Shown here: positions 1-7,674 of the stretch, one piece after another
Position numbering within the stretch: position 1 is the first letter of the stretch
How the letters are laid out: the number at the start of each line of letters is the position of its first letter
NCBI RefSeq assembly: GCF_900092135.1
Contig: NZ_FMYF01000003.1
Coordinates: 310,001 to 374,000 of the forward strand
Reading direction: 5' to 3'
DNA from: Raineyella antarctica
GTDB lineage: Bacteria > Actinomycetota > Actinomycetes > Propionibacteriales > Propionibacteriaceae
Length of the DNA: 64,000 nucleotides
Notes under the pieces: model-generated
Told to the model about the DNA's origin: nothing
Database searches by the model: none
What the model saw: the letters and a program-made list of their open reading frames with translations, nothing else
Position numbers and translations under genes: made by a program

Positions 1-236
1 CCGGAATCCTGCTGGCCCGCTGGGCGAGCGCGGCCCGGCTGGTCCGCAGCCCCGGTTCGTTCATCGTCGTCGGCCGCGATCATCGACTCGACCTGGAGAC
101 CATCGACCGGGTCACCGCCTCCTGGTCCGACCGGGAACGGTTCGACACCCTCCAGCGCGCGGGCCAGGATCCACGCTGGGGTCGCTGGACCGCTGCCGGG
201 ATGCGGGAACGTCACGAGGACGACCGCTACGCGTGA
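1..236 (+). CDS. C-terminal fragment of an unrecognised protein (5' truncated)
   Basis: An open frame enters from the left edge (codons in frame from base 3) and stops at TGA 234-236, giving 77 residues. The visible part has a short hydrophobic start, the segment SFIVVGRDHRLDLETIDR, and a charged C-terminus rich in Arg, Asp and Trp (RFDTLQRAGQDPRWGRW). I do not recognise the family. It converges on the SDR gene at 283-1305 with a 46-bp gap, so the two do not share a transcript. The frame is supported by GC-rich third positions; function is unknown. Confidence 0.5.
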   Translation, partial: GILLARWASAARLVRSPGSFIVVGRDHRLDLETIDRVTASWSDRERFDTLQRAGQDPRWGRWTAAGMRERHEDDRYA

Positions 237-282
237 CCCTCGGACGCCTCGGCGTACCAGGGTCAGGGCCAGCCGCACGGGG

Positions 283-1305
283 TCAGATCGGCAGGCGTAC
301 GCCGGTGAGCTCCTCGGAGACCCGGACGAGACGCTCCCCCGCCTCGGGGTCGAGCGCATTGGCGGCCGGGCGCAGCACCCCCGGGCGGCCGGCGAGCTGG
401 AACAGCCCGCCCGGCCCCCAGTAGTCACCGTTCGCCGCCCGGGGCGAGGCGAGGGCGGTGACCAGGGATCGGGCGCCCCCATCCTTGCCCTGCGCGACCA
501 CCGAGGCGGCGGCCCGCAGCCCCGGGACGCGTACGGTCGGCTGGTTCCGGCTGATCCCCGGCCGGACCGGGTCGAGGACGTCCATGGCGACCCCGGGATG
601 GGCGACCAGGGACGTCGCCCCGCTGCCCGCCGCGGAGAGTCGCCGGGCCAGGGTGAACCCCAGGCTCATCACTGCGAGCTTGGACCGGGCGTACAGCTGC
701 AGGTCCGAGGCGGTCGCGGGTTCGGGGAGGGAGTCGGCCGGTTCGCGTACGTTGCGGTGCGAGAGGCTGCCCACCAGCACCACCCGACCCTGGCTCTCCA
801 GCAGCGCCGGCAGCATCGTGGCGACGAGGGCGAAGTGGCCCAGGTAGTTGGTTCCCCAGTGCAGTTCGAAGCCGTCGGCGGTGGTCGCCGGCAGGGCCGG
901 CAGGCCGGTAGGGGGCCATGCCGGGTAGCCGATCACGCCCGCGTTCGCGAGCAGCGCGTCGACCCGGCCCTCCCGCAGTTGCCGGCCGGCGTCCCGGACC
1001 GAGGACAGGTCGGCCAGGTCCAGCGGCTGGTAGCGGACGTCGGCGCCCGGTACGAGGTCGCCGATGCTGCGGATGGCCGCGGCGGCGCGCTCCGGGTTGC
1101 GGGCGGCGATCACGACCGACGCGCCGAGGGCGGCCAGGTGCTCGGCGGCGAAGTAGCCGATGCCGCTGGCGCCGCCGGTGACCACGACCGTACGACCATC
1201 GAGGCGCGGCAGGTCGAGCGGTGCAGGCGAGGTCATCGCGGCTGCGGACATCTGGCGGGGCGGATCCTGCCGCCCGCCGGACCGGCGAAGGGGACTGCGC
1301 GACAT
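283..1305 (-). CDS. Short-chain dehydrogenase/reductase (SDR), retinol-dehydrogenase-like
   Basis: This is a 340-aa NAD(P)-dependent oxidoreductase of the SDR superfamily. The cofactor motif TGGASGIG lies near residue 43, the NAGV motif is present (LLANAGVIGYP), and the catalytic YxxxK appears as YARSKLA with an upstream Ser in GSLSHR. The long C-terminal half and the LALARR-type spacing resemble the retinol dehydrogenase/WW-oxidoreductase-like group. The substrate is unknown. The ATG at 1305 has a GGGAG 7 nt upstream; an internal ATG at 1251 would remove an 18-residue tail before the Rossmann fold. It is monocistronic and lies upstream of a region of decayed sequence, so a role in the neighbouring phenol pathway is not implied. 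Confidence 0.85.
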   Translation of the reverse strand: MSRSPLRRSGGRQDPPRQMSAAAMTSPAPLDLPRLDGRTVVVTGGASGIGYFAAEHLAALGASVVIAARNPERAAAAIRSIGDLVPGADVRYQPLDLADLSSVRDAGRQLREGRVDALLANAGVIGYPAWPPTGLPALPATTADGFELHWGTNYLGHFALVATMLPALLESQGRVVLVGSLSHRNVREPADSLPEPATASDLQLYARSKLAVMSLGFTLARRLSAAGSGATSLVAHPGVAMDVLDPVRPGISRNQPTVRVPGLRAAASVVAQGKDGGARSLVTALASPRAANGDYWGPGGLFQLAGRPGVLRPAANALDPEAGERLVRVSEELTGVRLPI

Positions 1306-1447
1306 GGACGGCTCCCGGTTCGTGGGCGATCGGCCTGATCACTGGCACCCGAAGGTGATCCGGATCATAGCCTCGCCCGGGTCCGGCCTCAGGCAGGTGC
1401 GAATGCCTCGGGCCGGGTGGCTGGGAACCGGGAGGGTCGGAGGACCG

Positions 1448-1503
1448 GACATCACACATAACTCTCAACATCTCTCAACCTTGGTTATGTTGGGTGTTAT
1501 GTC
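1448..1503. repeat. Imperfect inverted repeat, left copy flanking a wHTH gene remnant
   Basis: The segment reads ACATCACACATAACTCTCAAC at its left and TTGGTTATGTTGGGTGTTAT at its right, and the two ends are imperfect reverse complements. The same two blocks recur at 1640-1686 with a few substitutions; this copy carries about 10 extra bases in the middle. It may be an operator or an end of a small element. Confidence 0.6.
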
Positions 1504-1634
1504 GGCGTGAAGTCACCGGATCGGGACTCTCCAGGACCGCCGTCCTGCGCCAGGTGAGGGCCCTCATCGACGAGCGACTCGTGGAACCGACCGAGCCGCT
1601 GCGCAGCCCGCGACAGCGCTACCGCCGGACCTGA
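1497..1634 (+). pseudogene. Remnant of a winged-helix ATP-binding/transcriptional regulator C-terminus
   Basis: A frame ending in TGA 1632-1634 reads [20 protein letters not shown] then [16 protein letters not shown]. This looks like the last wing-helix of AlbA_2-type ATP-binding/regulatory proteins, which typically end in a (S)P-x-x-RYR motif. Nothing resembling the rest of such a protein is present upstream, and no start codon or ribosome site is seen. The remnant lies exactly between two similar 50-bp repeats. The family assignment is from remembered sequence pattern and is unverified. Confidence 0.45.
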
Positions 1635-1639
1635 CACGG

Positions 1640-1686
1640 CACAACATCACACATAGCTCTCAACCCTGGTGATGTTGGATGTTGTG
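1640..1686. repeat. Imperfect inverted repeat, right copy
   Basis: CACAACATC at the left and GATGTTGTG at the right form a 9-bp inverted repeat around ACATAGCTCTCAACCCTGG. It is closely related to the block at 1448-1503: ACATCACACATARCTCTCAA and TGGTKATGTTGGRTGTTRTG are shared. The rest of the 1306-1985 gap holds the remnant gene, these two repeats and the hairpin repeat at 1846; I see no other gene. Confidence 0.6.
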
Positions 1687-1845
1687 TTCTCGGTCGCCGA
1701 CCAGCGGCCCGGGTGCCGACGTACGACCCCGACTCACCCCTGCGTCTACCGCGACACGCGCACGAAGAGATCGCCGCGCTCCGCCGGCTTCGTATCGAGG
1801 ACGCGGGAGCGCGGCGGTCGCGGGGTCCAGTGCCGGTGGCGGGAT

Positions 1846-1895
1846 CTTAGGTACGCCGTATCTACTGATAGACCACCAGATACAGCGCACCCAAG
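1846..1895. repeat. Interspersed 50-bp hairpin repeat, copy A
   Basis: Two 18-bp arms (left CTTAGGTACGCCGTATCT, right AGATACAGCGCACCCAAG) pair with three mismatches around a 14-nt loop ACTGATAGACCACC. Related copies lie at 19820-19863 and 21051-21099. This copy lies downstream of the phenol hydroxylase operon, where it could act as a transcription terminator. Confidence 0.8.
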
Positions 1896-1985
1896 CGACC
1901 CGAGGGGGCCGTCATGCCCGCCCGACCAGAGGGGCGGGACCCGGGCGCCGACGGTCCACCCCACCCCCGAGCCGACGTACGCCCG

Positions 1986-3041
1986 TCAGATCGAGCGGAA
2001 CAGCGGGCTGCGGACCTGCTGGGCATCCGCGGCCGAGATGAATTTCTCGGTGTAGATGTCCTTCTCGAACAGCCGTCCCTGCATCAGGGCCGCGATGCAG
2101 GACTCGATCATCAGCGGTGGCCCGCACAGGTAGGCCTTGTGGCCGCGGAAGTCGTTCTCCATGACCTCCTTGGCGACCTCGTGCACGTATCCGCGCTCCC
2201 CCGACCACTCGCTGTCCTCCGGCTCACCGGAGAGCGCCGCCACGTACCGGAAGTTCGGGTGCTCCTCGGCCAGCTGCCTGAACTCCTCGTGGTAGTACAG
2301 CTCCTCCCGGTTGCGCTGGCCGTAGACCAGGACGATCGGCCGGTCGAAGTCCTCGGCCAGCAGGTCGAGGATCATCGACCGGGGACTCGACAGGCCCGAG
2401 CCACCCGCCATGAAGATCACCGGCTTGTCGGCCGACTTCTTCACGAAGAACCGCCCGTACGGCCCCGTCACGTGCAGCTGGTCCCCCACTGCCAGCCGAT
2501 TGTGTACGTAGCCGGTCCCCTGGCCGCCCGGCACCAGCCGGATGTTCAGCTCGATCTCGTCGGACTCGCCCGGCGGGCTGGCGATGGAGAACGGACGGGA
2601 TCCGATGTCCTCGGGCAGCTCGAGGTTGACGTACTGCCCGGCCTGGAAGGTCAGCGGCCGGTCCAGCCGGAGCCAGACCGCCTTGATCGTCGGGGTCAGG
2701 GACTCGATCCGGCTCACCGTGGCCCGGTAGTCCTCCACCGGGAGGTTGAGCGCGTCCGGGTCGTCCTCGATCTCCGCCTCGATGACCAGGTCGCTCTCCG
2801 GGGTGGCGCAGCAGGCCAGGGTCTTGCCCTCCTCGCGCTCGAAGTCCATCAGCGCGAAGGAGGATGCCGCCCCGTGCTCGACCTCACCCTCGAGCACGTC
2901 GATCTTGCAGGTGGCGCACAGGCCGTGGGTGCAGGCGTGCGGCAGGTAGATCCCGGCCCGCAGGGCCGCGTCGAGGATGGTCTGGTCCTCCTCGACCTCG
3001 ATGGTGCGCCCGATCGGCTCGATGGTGACGTCGTAGCTCAT
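1986..3041 (-). CDS. dmpP: Phenol hydroxylase reductase component P5 (DmpP-type)
   Basis: This 351-aa flavo-iron-sulfur reductase passes electrons from NAD(P)H to the diiron oxygenase. The N-terminal plant-type ferredoxin domain has Cys37, Cys42, Cys45 (ACTHGLCATC) and Cys77/78 (LACC). The FAD domain has RPFSIASP near residue 150, and the NAD-binding domain has FMAGGSGLSSPRSMI, followed by a C-terminal CGPP motif. Length and domain order match DmpP/PhlF. It is the last gene of the six-gene operon, 6 bp after dmpO. Family assignment is firm; the use of phenol rather than a related aromatic is inferred from the complete dmpK-P set. Confidence 0.95.
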   Translation of the reverse strand: MSYDVTIEPIGRTIEVEEDQTILDAALRAGIYLPHACTHGLCATCKIDVLEGEVEHGAASSFALMDFEREEGKTLACCATPESDLVIEAEIEDDPDALNLPVEDYRATVSRIESLTPTIKAVWLRLDRPLTFQAGQYVNLELPEDIGSRPFSIASPPGESDEIELNIRLVPGGQGTGYVHNRLAVGDQLHVTGPYGRFFVKKSADKPVIFMAGGSGLSSPRSMILDLLAEDFDRPIVLVYGQRNREELYYHEEFRQLAEEHPNFRYVAALSGEPEDSEWSGERGYVHEVAKEVMENDFRGHKAYLCGPPLMIESCIAALMQGRLFEKDIYTEKFISAADAQQVRSPLFRSI

Positions 3042-3047
3042 CGTGGA

Positions 3048-3401
3048 TCACACCCCGCAGAGGCTGTTCAGGCCGGCAGTCTCGAACCGCAGCCAGCTCT
3101 TGTGGTCGATCCCGTTCTCGGCGAGGCTCTTCGCCGGGTCCGGCGAGAACGGCTTGCCGCCCTTGGTCCACACGACGGTGTCCCAGTCGACGGCCGCCGC
3201 GTCCGGGTCGGGTCCGATGAGCATCGTCAGCGGGCCGTGCACCAGGTCGCCGAAGGTCATCTGCGGCGGCACGCAGAGCATGAACGGGGCCGCGAAGAGC
3301 AGGTGCTGGTGCCAGGCGATGTAGACGAGCTGCTCACCGCGGAAGTGTTCGACAGAGTCGCGGGGCACGCCCACGTATTCCTTGGTCGAGGTGAAGGTCA
3401 T
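3048..3401 (-). CDS. dmpO: Phenol hydroxylase component P4 (DmpO-type)
   Basis: This 117-aa oxygenase small (gamma-type) subunit belongs to the multicomponent phenol hydroxylase. It contains the family-typical segments VEHFRGEQLVYIAWHQHLLF and MTFGDLVHGPLTMLIGPDPD, and ends in a short tail LRFETAGLNSLCGV. It lies 11 bp after dmpN and 6 bp before dmpP, so it is cotranscribed. In the known complex it assembles with DmpL and DmpN in the (alpha-beta-gamma)2 hydroxylase. No oddities are seen. Confidence 0.93.
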   Translation of the reverse strand: MTFTSTKEYVGVPRDSVEHFRGEQLVYIAWHQHLLFAAPFMLCVPPQMTFGDLVHGPLTMLIGPDPDAAAVDWDTVVWTKGGKPFSPDPAKSLAENGIDHKSWLRFETAGLNSLCGV

Positions 3402-3412
3402 GGTCGTTCTCC

Positions 3413-4981
3413 CTACGAGTTCGAAGTGGTCTGCCGGCGCCAGGCCGTGAAGTTCTGCTCGTCGCCCGAGCCCACGTACTCACCGTTGTCGGTGTCGTTG
3501 ATCAGTCCGACCCACTGCATCCAGTCCGGCACGCTGCCGGCGAGGTCCTCCTGGAACAGGTGCGGCATCGGCAGCCACGACTGGATGAACTTCTCCGGCT
3601 CGTTGTCGAACACGTCCTGGCAGCCGTCGGAGCAGAAGTGGTAGTGCTCGCCCTTGTACTCGACCTCGCGGTGGCACAGCGTGGTGGGGTCGCCGGGCTC
3701 GGTGAAGACGCACGGCAGCTGGCAGGTCTGGCAGAGCTGGGCCAGGCCGACGTTCTTGAACGGCGTGCCGGCCGCCTCGAGCTTCTTGATGTGCTCCCAC
3801 CGCGGGCGGTAGTAGCGGTCGAAGGTGGTCGGATACTTCTCCGACAGCCAGTCCATGTCCTCGTCGCTGGGCACCCAGGTGTGGAAGGAGGTGCCGAAGT
3901 TCCACTGGTGGAAGGCCAGCATGAACTGGTGCGACATGTGGTCGATCGCCTGCTCGGCGTCGTCCCAGCCCTTCGGAGGCTTGATCCCGTAGCGGGCCAG
4001 GTCGCGGAACAGCGCGGTGCCGTTCTCGATCCCGTAAATGTTCCACGCCTCGCGCCAGGACATGACGCGCTTGGGGAGCATGTAGTCCATCATCGTGCTG
4101 ACCAGGCCGAGGACCCGGAACCCCCGCCAGAACCACTTGTCGATCCAGGCCTGCACGATCGGCAGGTTGTCGGGGTCCTGCTCGAGCATGAACTTGATGC
4201 ACTCCAGGCCGAGCGTCATGTGCCGGGCCTCGTCGGACTGCGCGGAGAAGCCGAAGGTGACGGTGGCCAGGTCGCCGTTGTACGCGGCACCGGACATGAA
4301 CGGCACGAACAGCAGGTTGGTCAGCACGTACTCGAACGAGAAGCCGATCGCGATCATGAACTCGAACGGGCCGGCGCTCATCGCGTCGTCGAAGAAGGAG
4401 CGCGGCACCGAGGTGTACCACATCCGGTCCCGGGCGTCGGCGAAGGCGTGGAAGCCGTCGTAGAACTTGTTGTAGTTCGACAGCGCGTGCACCTGGGTCT
4501 GCGCATGGCGGATCTCGTCGATCGCCTGCATCTGGCAGGCGACCTGGGTGCCGACGCCGGCGAACTCGCGGCCGGCACGGGCGAAGCCGCGGTGGGCGGC
4601 GTACTCCCCCGGGCTGATCGCCTGCAGGAAGATCTTCAGCGCCGACAGGTAGCGGCCGTCGGTGATGTGCAGGTGGCCGTTGTTCTGGGCGTGGGCGTCC
4701 ACGATGGCGTAGAACTTGCGTTCCTTCTCGGCCTGGAACTTCCAGTACGCGTCCATGGTCAGCCGGAAGGGATCCTCCCAGGCGTCCCAGTCGTGCACCT
4801 TGATGCCCTCGTACTCGACGTACGGGTAGATGGCCTCGCGGCTCTGGTAGGTCGGCTCCCAACCGAGGTCGCGCGTCATCACGCGATAGCGGTCCTTCAT
4901 GTTGAGCTTGGCGCCCGGAGCGCCGGACTTCGCGGTGGGGGTCTTCGCGGTGGTGCCGGAGTTGGCAGCGGTGGTGGTCAT
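3413..4981 (-). CDS. dmpN: Phenol hydroxylase large oxygenase subunit P3 (DmpN-type)
   Basis: This is the diiron catalytic subunit that inserts O into phenol to give catechol. The two carboxylate-histidine motifs are visible as DEIRHAQ and DEARHMTLGLE. The C-terminus carries the YHS-like cysteine cluster (CQTCQLPC ... HFCSDGCQDVFDNEPEKF) typical of this subunit. I place the start at ATG 4981, which has GGAG 8 nt upstream. An in-frame ATG at 4999 overlaps the dmpM stop and would add six residues (528 aa in all) but has no clear ribosome site. A low-complexity Thr/Ala-rich N-terminal tail precedes the conserved region. Confidence 0.95.
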   Translation of the reverse strand: MTTTAANSGTTAKTPTAKSGAPGAKLNMKDRYRVMTRDLGWEPTYQSREAIYPYVEYEGIKVHDWDAWEDPFRLTMDAYWKFQAEKERKFYAIVDAHAQNNGHLHITDGRYLSALKIFLQAISPGEYAAHRGFARAGREFAGVGTQVACQMQAIDEIRHAQTQVHALSNYNKFYDGFHAFADARDRMWYTSVPRSFFDDAMSAGPFEFMIAIGFSFEYVLTNLLFVPFMSGAAYNGDLATVTFGFSAQSDEARHMTLGLECIKFMLEQDPDNLPIVQAWIDKWFWRGFRVLGLVSTMMDYMLPKRVMSWREAWNIYGIENGTALFRDLARYGIKPPKGWDDAEQAIDHMSHQFMLAFHQWNFGTSFHTWVPSDEDMDWLSEKYPTTFDRYYRPRWEHIKKLEAAGTPFKNVGLAQLCQTCQLPCVFTEPGDPTTLCHREVEYKGEHYHFCSDGCQDVFDNEPEKFIQSWLPMPHLFQEDLAGSVPDWMQWVGLINDTDNGEYVGSGDEQNFTAWRRQTTSNS

Positions 4982-4991
4982 GGAGGTCTCC

Positions 4992-5261
4992 TCACTCATT
5001 CCAGGTCAGGGTGAGGGAGTCTTCGTCCTCATCCATGTTGCCCGACAGCGTGATCAGGTTGATCTGAAGTTCCTGGAGGTCATAGGGACGGCCCATGAGC
5101 TCCTCGATGCTCTCGCGGTTGATCGTGAGCATGTGCTCGGCGTCGATCTTGACCATGGCCGGTTCACGGTTGACCACGGCATGGGGGTTGTCGGCCTCGA
5201 TGGCCTCGATGACGGGACGCGTCTCCTCGTTCGCCTGCAAGGCGATGAACACCTTCGACAT
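4992..5261 (-). CDS. dmpM: Phenol hydroxylase regulatory (effector) protein P2 (DmpM-type)
   Basis: This cofactor-less coupling protein (89 aa) binds the hydroxylase and is needed for turnover. Conserved segments include VIEAIEADNPHAVVNREPAM, RESIEELMGRPYDLQ and GNMDEDEDSLTLTW, as in DmpM/MmoB-like proteins. ATG 5261 immediately follows the dmpL stop codon and gives the usual N-terminus MSKVFIALQ; a GTG at 5273 would add four residues and overlap dmpL. The stop overlaps the alternative dmpN start. Confidence 0.93.
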   Translation of the reverse strand: MSKVFIALQANEETRPVIEAIEADNPHAVVNREPAMVKIDAEHMLTINRESIEELMGRPYDLQELQINLITLSGNMDEDEDSLTLTWNE

Positions 5262-5262
5262 C

Positions 5263-6267
5263 TCAGTTGCCACCTTCCGTGGTGAGTCCGACCTTCTGCA
5301 GTCGTGCCGCCAGGTCGACCGCGGAGGCCTCCAGCGCGCCCTCTCCGTCGTCGCCTAGCGCCAGCCGCGCCAGCGGGAGAAGGGCCTCCTGGGCCCGTAC
5401 CGTCCAGTGGCCCAGCCCCTCGTTGAGCACTGCGGCGTTCTCCGGGGACTCGGCCGCCATGGCCTTGAGGGTGGCGTCGAGCCACTTGCGGGACTCCACG
5501 AACCAGTCGGCCTGGAACTGGGTGACCATCGCGATCCCCGCCCCGCCGCGCTGGGCGAGGTACTGGTCGACGAAGCGCTCGTACACGAGCGGGTAGAGCA
5601 GGCCGTCGAGGGCGACATTCTGGGCGACGAAGAGCTCGACCGGGTCCCGGACCACGAGCAGGTCCTCGACCAGCCGGCGCAGGCCCTGCCAGGTGTCCTC
5701 CTCCAGCCAGGCGAGCTTCGCGGCGTCGAGGGCCTCGGTGCCGCCGAACAGCAGACCGAGCCGGGACAGGTACTGGGCGATGCCCAGGTTGTCCATCGCG
5801 TGGTACATGCAGGGCTGGGTGAACGGGACGCCGTAGCCATAGCCGCACACGAAGGTGTTGTTCTGGTTGGCGCCCCAGGCCAGGTGGCGCAGCGGGACCA
5901 GGACGCGCTCGGCGAGCGTACGCAACTCGTCGTCGACCAGGTCGATCAGGCCTCGCGACTCGACGAAGCCGAAGTTCGTCTCGGTCGCCTCCTGCTGGCG
6001 GGCGCGGGTCAGGGTGTAGGTGCTGTAGTAGTACTGGCGCGGATCCTTGAGGACCTGCCAGTCCTGCATCCGGATGCGGGACAGCTCCGGGTCGTAGAGC
6101 TCCTGCTCGGGGGCCCAGGTCGGGCGGTAGTGCAGGTTCTCGGTGGCCTGGAGGTCGTAGCTGCCCTCCTGGTAACGGGAAGCCGGCTTGTCGCCGAACC
6201 GGCGGACCAGGTGGTCGAAGGCCTTGCGGCGCGGTTCGATCGAGACGGTGCGCAGATCGATCTGCAT
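5263..6267 (-). CDS. dmpL: Phenol hydroxylase beta oxygenase subunit P1 (DmpL-type)
   Basis: This 334-aa protein is the beta subunit of the diiron hydroxylase. It is structurally related to the alpha subunit but has no metal site. Recognisable family segments are RRKAFDHLVRRFGDKPASRY near residue 14, the QYYYSTY motif, and QNNTFVCGYGYG. A GAGGAGG ribosome site precedes the ATG. It lies between dmpK and dmpM and is needed for assembly of the oxygenase core. Confidence 0.94.
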   Translation of the reverse strand: MQIDLRTVSIEPRRKAFDHLVRRFGDKPASRYQEGSYDLQATENLHYRPTWAPEQELYDPELSRIRMQDWQVLKDPRQYYYSTYTLTRARQQEATETNFGFVESRGLIDLVDDELRTLAERVLVPLRHLAWGANQNNTFVCGYGYGVPFTQPCMYHAMDNLGIAQYLSRLGLLFGGTEALDAAKLAWLEEDTWQGLRRLVEDLLVVRDPVELFVAQNVALDGLLYPLVYERFVDQYLAQRGGAGIAMVTQFQADWFVESRKWLDATLKAMAAESPENAAVLNEGLGHWTVRAQEALLPLARLALGDDGEGALEASAVDLAARLQKVGLTTEGGN

Positions 6268-6321
6268 GGTTGTCCTCCTCGTGACGTCGTTGTCGCTGGA
6301 TGGGTTTGGGTCAACTGGGTG

Positions 6322-6630
6322 TCAACTGGGGGGACGGACGTCCGCCAGCCGCCAGTGGGTCGCGTCGGCCGGGTCCTCGGTCGAGGGCGCCTCCGGCTGG
6401 AGCGTGATGGCGTGGTGTTCCTGGCGGAACTCCTCGAAGGCCGCTCGGGGCAACACCATCTCGACGAAGATCTCGGGCTCTCCGATGGCGAAGTCGAACT
6501 CGACCAGGTCGTTCTCCCGTACGTGCGTGACACGGACGAAGCGACGCGTGGTGTCGAAGCCGGGAACGGTCATGTCGGCGGTTGCCGAGGCCGGAGCCTC
6601 GGCCCCGAGCGGGTTCTCCGTTGAACTCAT
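6322..6630 (-). CDS. dmpK: Phenol hydroxylase assembly component P0 (DmpK-type)
   Basis: This 102-aa first gene of the phenol hydroxylase operon has the core segments RRFVRVTHVRENDLVEFDFA and AIGEPEIFVEMVLP. In the well-studied systems DmpK assists assembly of the oxygenase but is not needed for turnover. It lies 54 bp upstream of dmpL. The operon promoter should lie in the 6631-6823 divergent region, which carries the paired regulator boxes at 6708-6750. Confidence 0.9.
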   Translation of the reverse strand: MSSTENPLGAEAPASATADMTVPGFDTTRRFVRVTHVRENDLVEFDFAIGEPEIFVEMVLPRAAFEEFRQEHHAITLQPEAPSTEDPADATHWRLADVRPPS

Positions 6631-6707
6631 GGGGCACCTTCCGTAGGGCTTTCCACGAAACTAAGTGGGCCGTCGGCCTCCTGGGCGGCCCCGGCGGCAT
6701 GCCGGAA

Positions 6708-6750
6708 CGTGACGCCGTTCACATGCCCGGGCCGTTCCGGATACCCGAAT
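6708..6750. promoter_or_regulatory. CRP/GlxR-like box plus IclR-type palindrome, site 1
   Basis: CGTGACGCCGTTCACA (6708-6723) fits TGTGA-N6-TCACA in its GTGA/TCAC core. GTTCCGGATACCCGAAT (6734-6750) matches the 17-bp palindromes at 14293 and 18712. It lies 78 bp upstream of dmpK and 74 bp upstream of the SDR gene. An additional perfect 7-bp inverted repeat GATACCC/GGGTATC spans 6740-6760. Confidence 0.65.
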
Positions 6751-6823
6751 CCGGGGTATCGGCGGCCATTGGCACCAGAGGCTGAAGCCATCAAGGACCA
6801 GCGCCGGATCCCGGGAGGGCCAG

Positions 6824-7576
6824 ATGCCTACAGAAGAACTGCACATCGTGGTGGGAGCGACCGGGGCGGTCGGCAGTGCGGTCGTCGCGCGGCTGGCCGG
6901 GGCGGGGCGTCGCGTCCTGGCCGTCGCCCGGACCGCCCGGGCCCTGGCGGACCTGTCCGAGCGCCATCCCCAGGTGCACACCTGTGTGGCCGACCTGTCC
7001 CGGGACGCCGCCGTCGACGCGATCCGCTCCAGGATCGACGCCCCGGTCCGGCTGGCGCTGTTCGCCGGCGCCCTGGGGATCTCCGGATCGGTGGACCAGA
7101 TCCCCCTCGCCGACCTGGCCGCCGGCTTCGACCTCAAGGTCGGCGGCACGATCAGGCTGCTGCGGGCCGTACGGGACCGGCTGGCCGAACCGGCGAGCTT
7201 CGTGTCGGTCGCCGGTTCGCTCGGCTTCGAACCGGGCCCCCTGGATGCCGGACCGGGCGCGGTCAACGCCGCGCTCGCCAACGTGATGCGCCAGGTCAGC
7301 CTGCTGTACGGTCCGCGCGGCCTGGCCGTGCACACCATCGCGCCGGGCCCTCTGGAGACCCCGCGGCTGCACGCGCTGGCCCGGAGACGGGCGGAGGAGG
7401 CGGATCGGGAACCCGAGGAGGTGCTGGCCGAGTACGCGGCGAAGACGTCCTCCGGGCACCTGCCGTCCGCCGACGACGTGGCTTGGCTGGTCGAGATGCT
7501 GCTCGCACCACAGGCGCGGGCGCTGCACGGCTCGGTGCTGACCCCCGACGGCGGCGTACGCCACACCATCCTCTGA
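6824..7576 (+). CDS. Atypical SDR-fold protein lacking the catalytic Tyr/Lys
   Basis: This 250-aa Rossmann-fold protein has the dinucleotide-binding motif GATGAVGSAVVARL at its N-terminus, a Ser in FVSVAGSLGF, and the SDR-like C-terminal motif HTIAPGPLETPR. Where YxxxK should be, it reads GPGAVNAALANV, so the active-site Tyr and Lys appear to be absent. It may bind NAD(P) without classical SDR catalysis, or use a different mechanism. A GGGAGG site precedes ATG 6824. It is divergent from dmpK, shares its regulatory region, and is followed by the tautomerase, so it is probably coregulated with phenol degradation. Confidence 0.8.
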   Translation: MPTEELHIVVGATGAVGSAVVARLAGAGRRVLAVARTARALADLSERHPQVHTCVADLSRDAAVDAIRSRIDAPVRLALFAGALGISGSVDQIPLADLAAGFDLKVGGTIRLLRAVRDRLAEPASFVSVAGSLGFEPGPLDAGPGAVNAALANVMRQVSLLYGPRGLAVHTIAPGPLETPRLHALARRRAEEADREPEEVLAEYAAKTSSGHLPSADDVAWLVEMLLAPQARALHGSVLTPDGGVRHTIL

Positions 7577-7674
7577 CCGACCGATCCACTGCACACCACT
7601 CGCTGAGCAGAGCCTCACCGCGTACCGCACCGCTGAGCAGAGCCCCACCCAGCAACGACCGACCAAGGAGTCCC

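Noticed and set aside
4982-4999. Extra N-terminus for dmpN from ATG 4999
   Set aside because: It overlaps the dmpM stop, but no ribosome site precedes it; GGAG supports ATG 4981.
6631-6823. Sigma-54 (-24/-12) promoter for phenol hydroxylase
   Set aside because: No GG-N10-GC signature was seen, and actinomycetes generally lack sigma-54.
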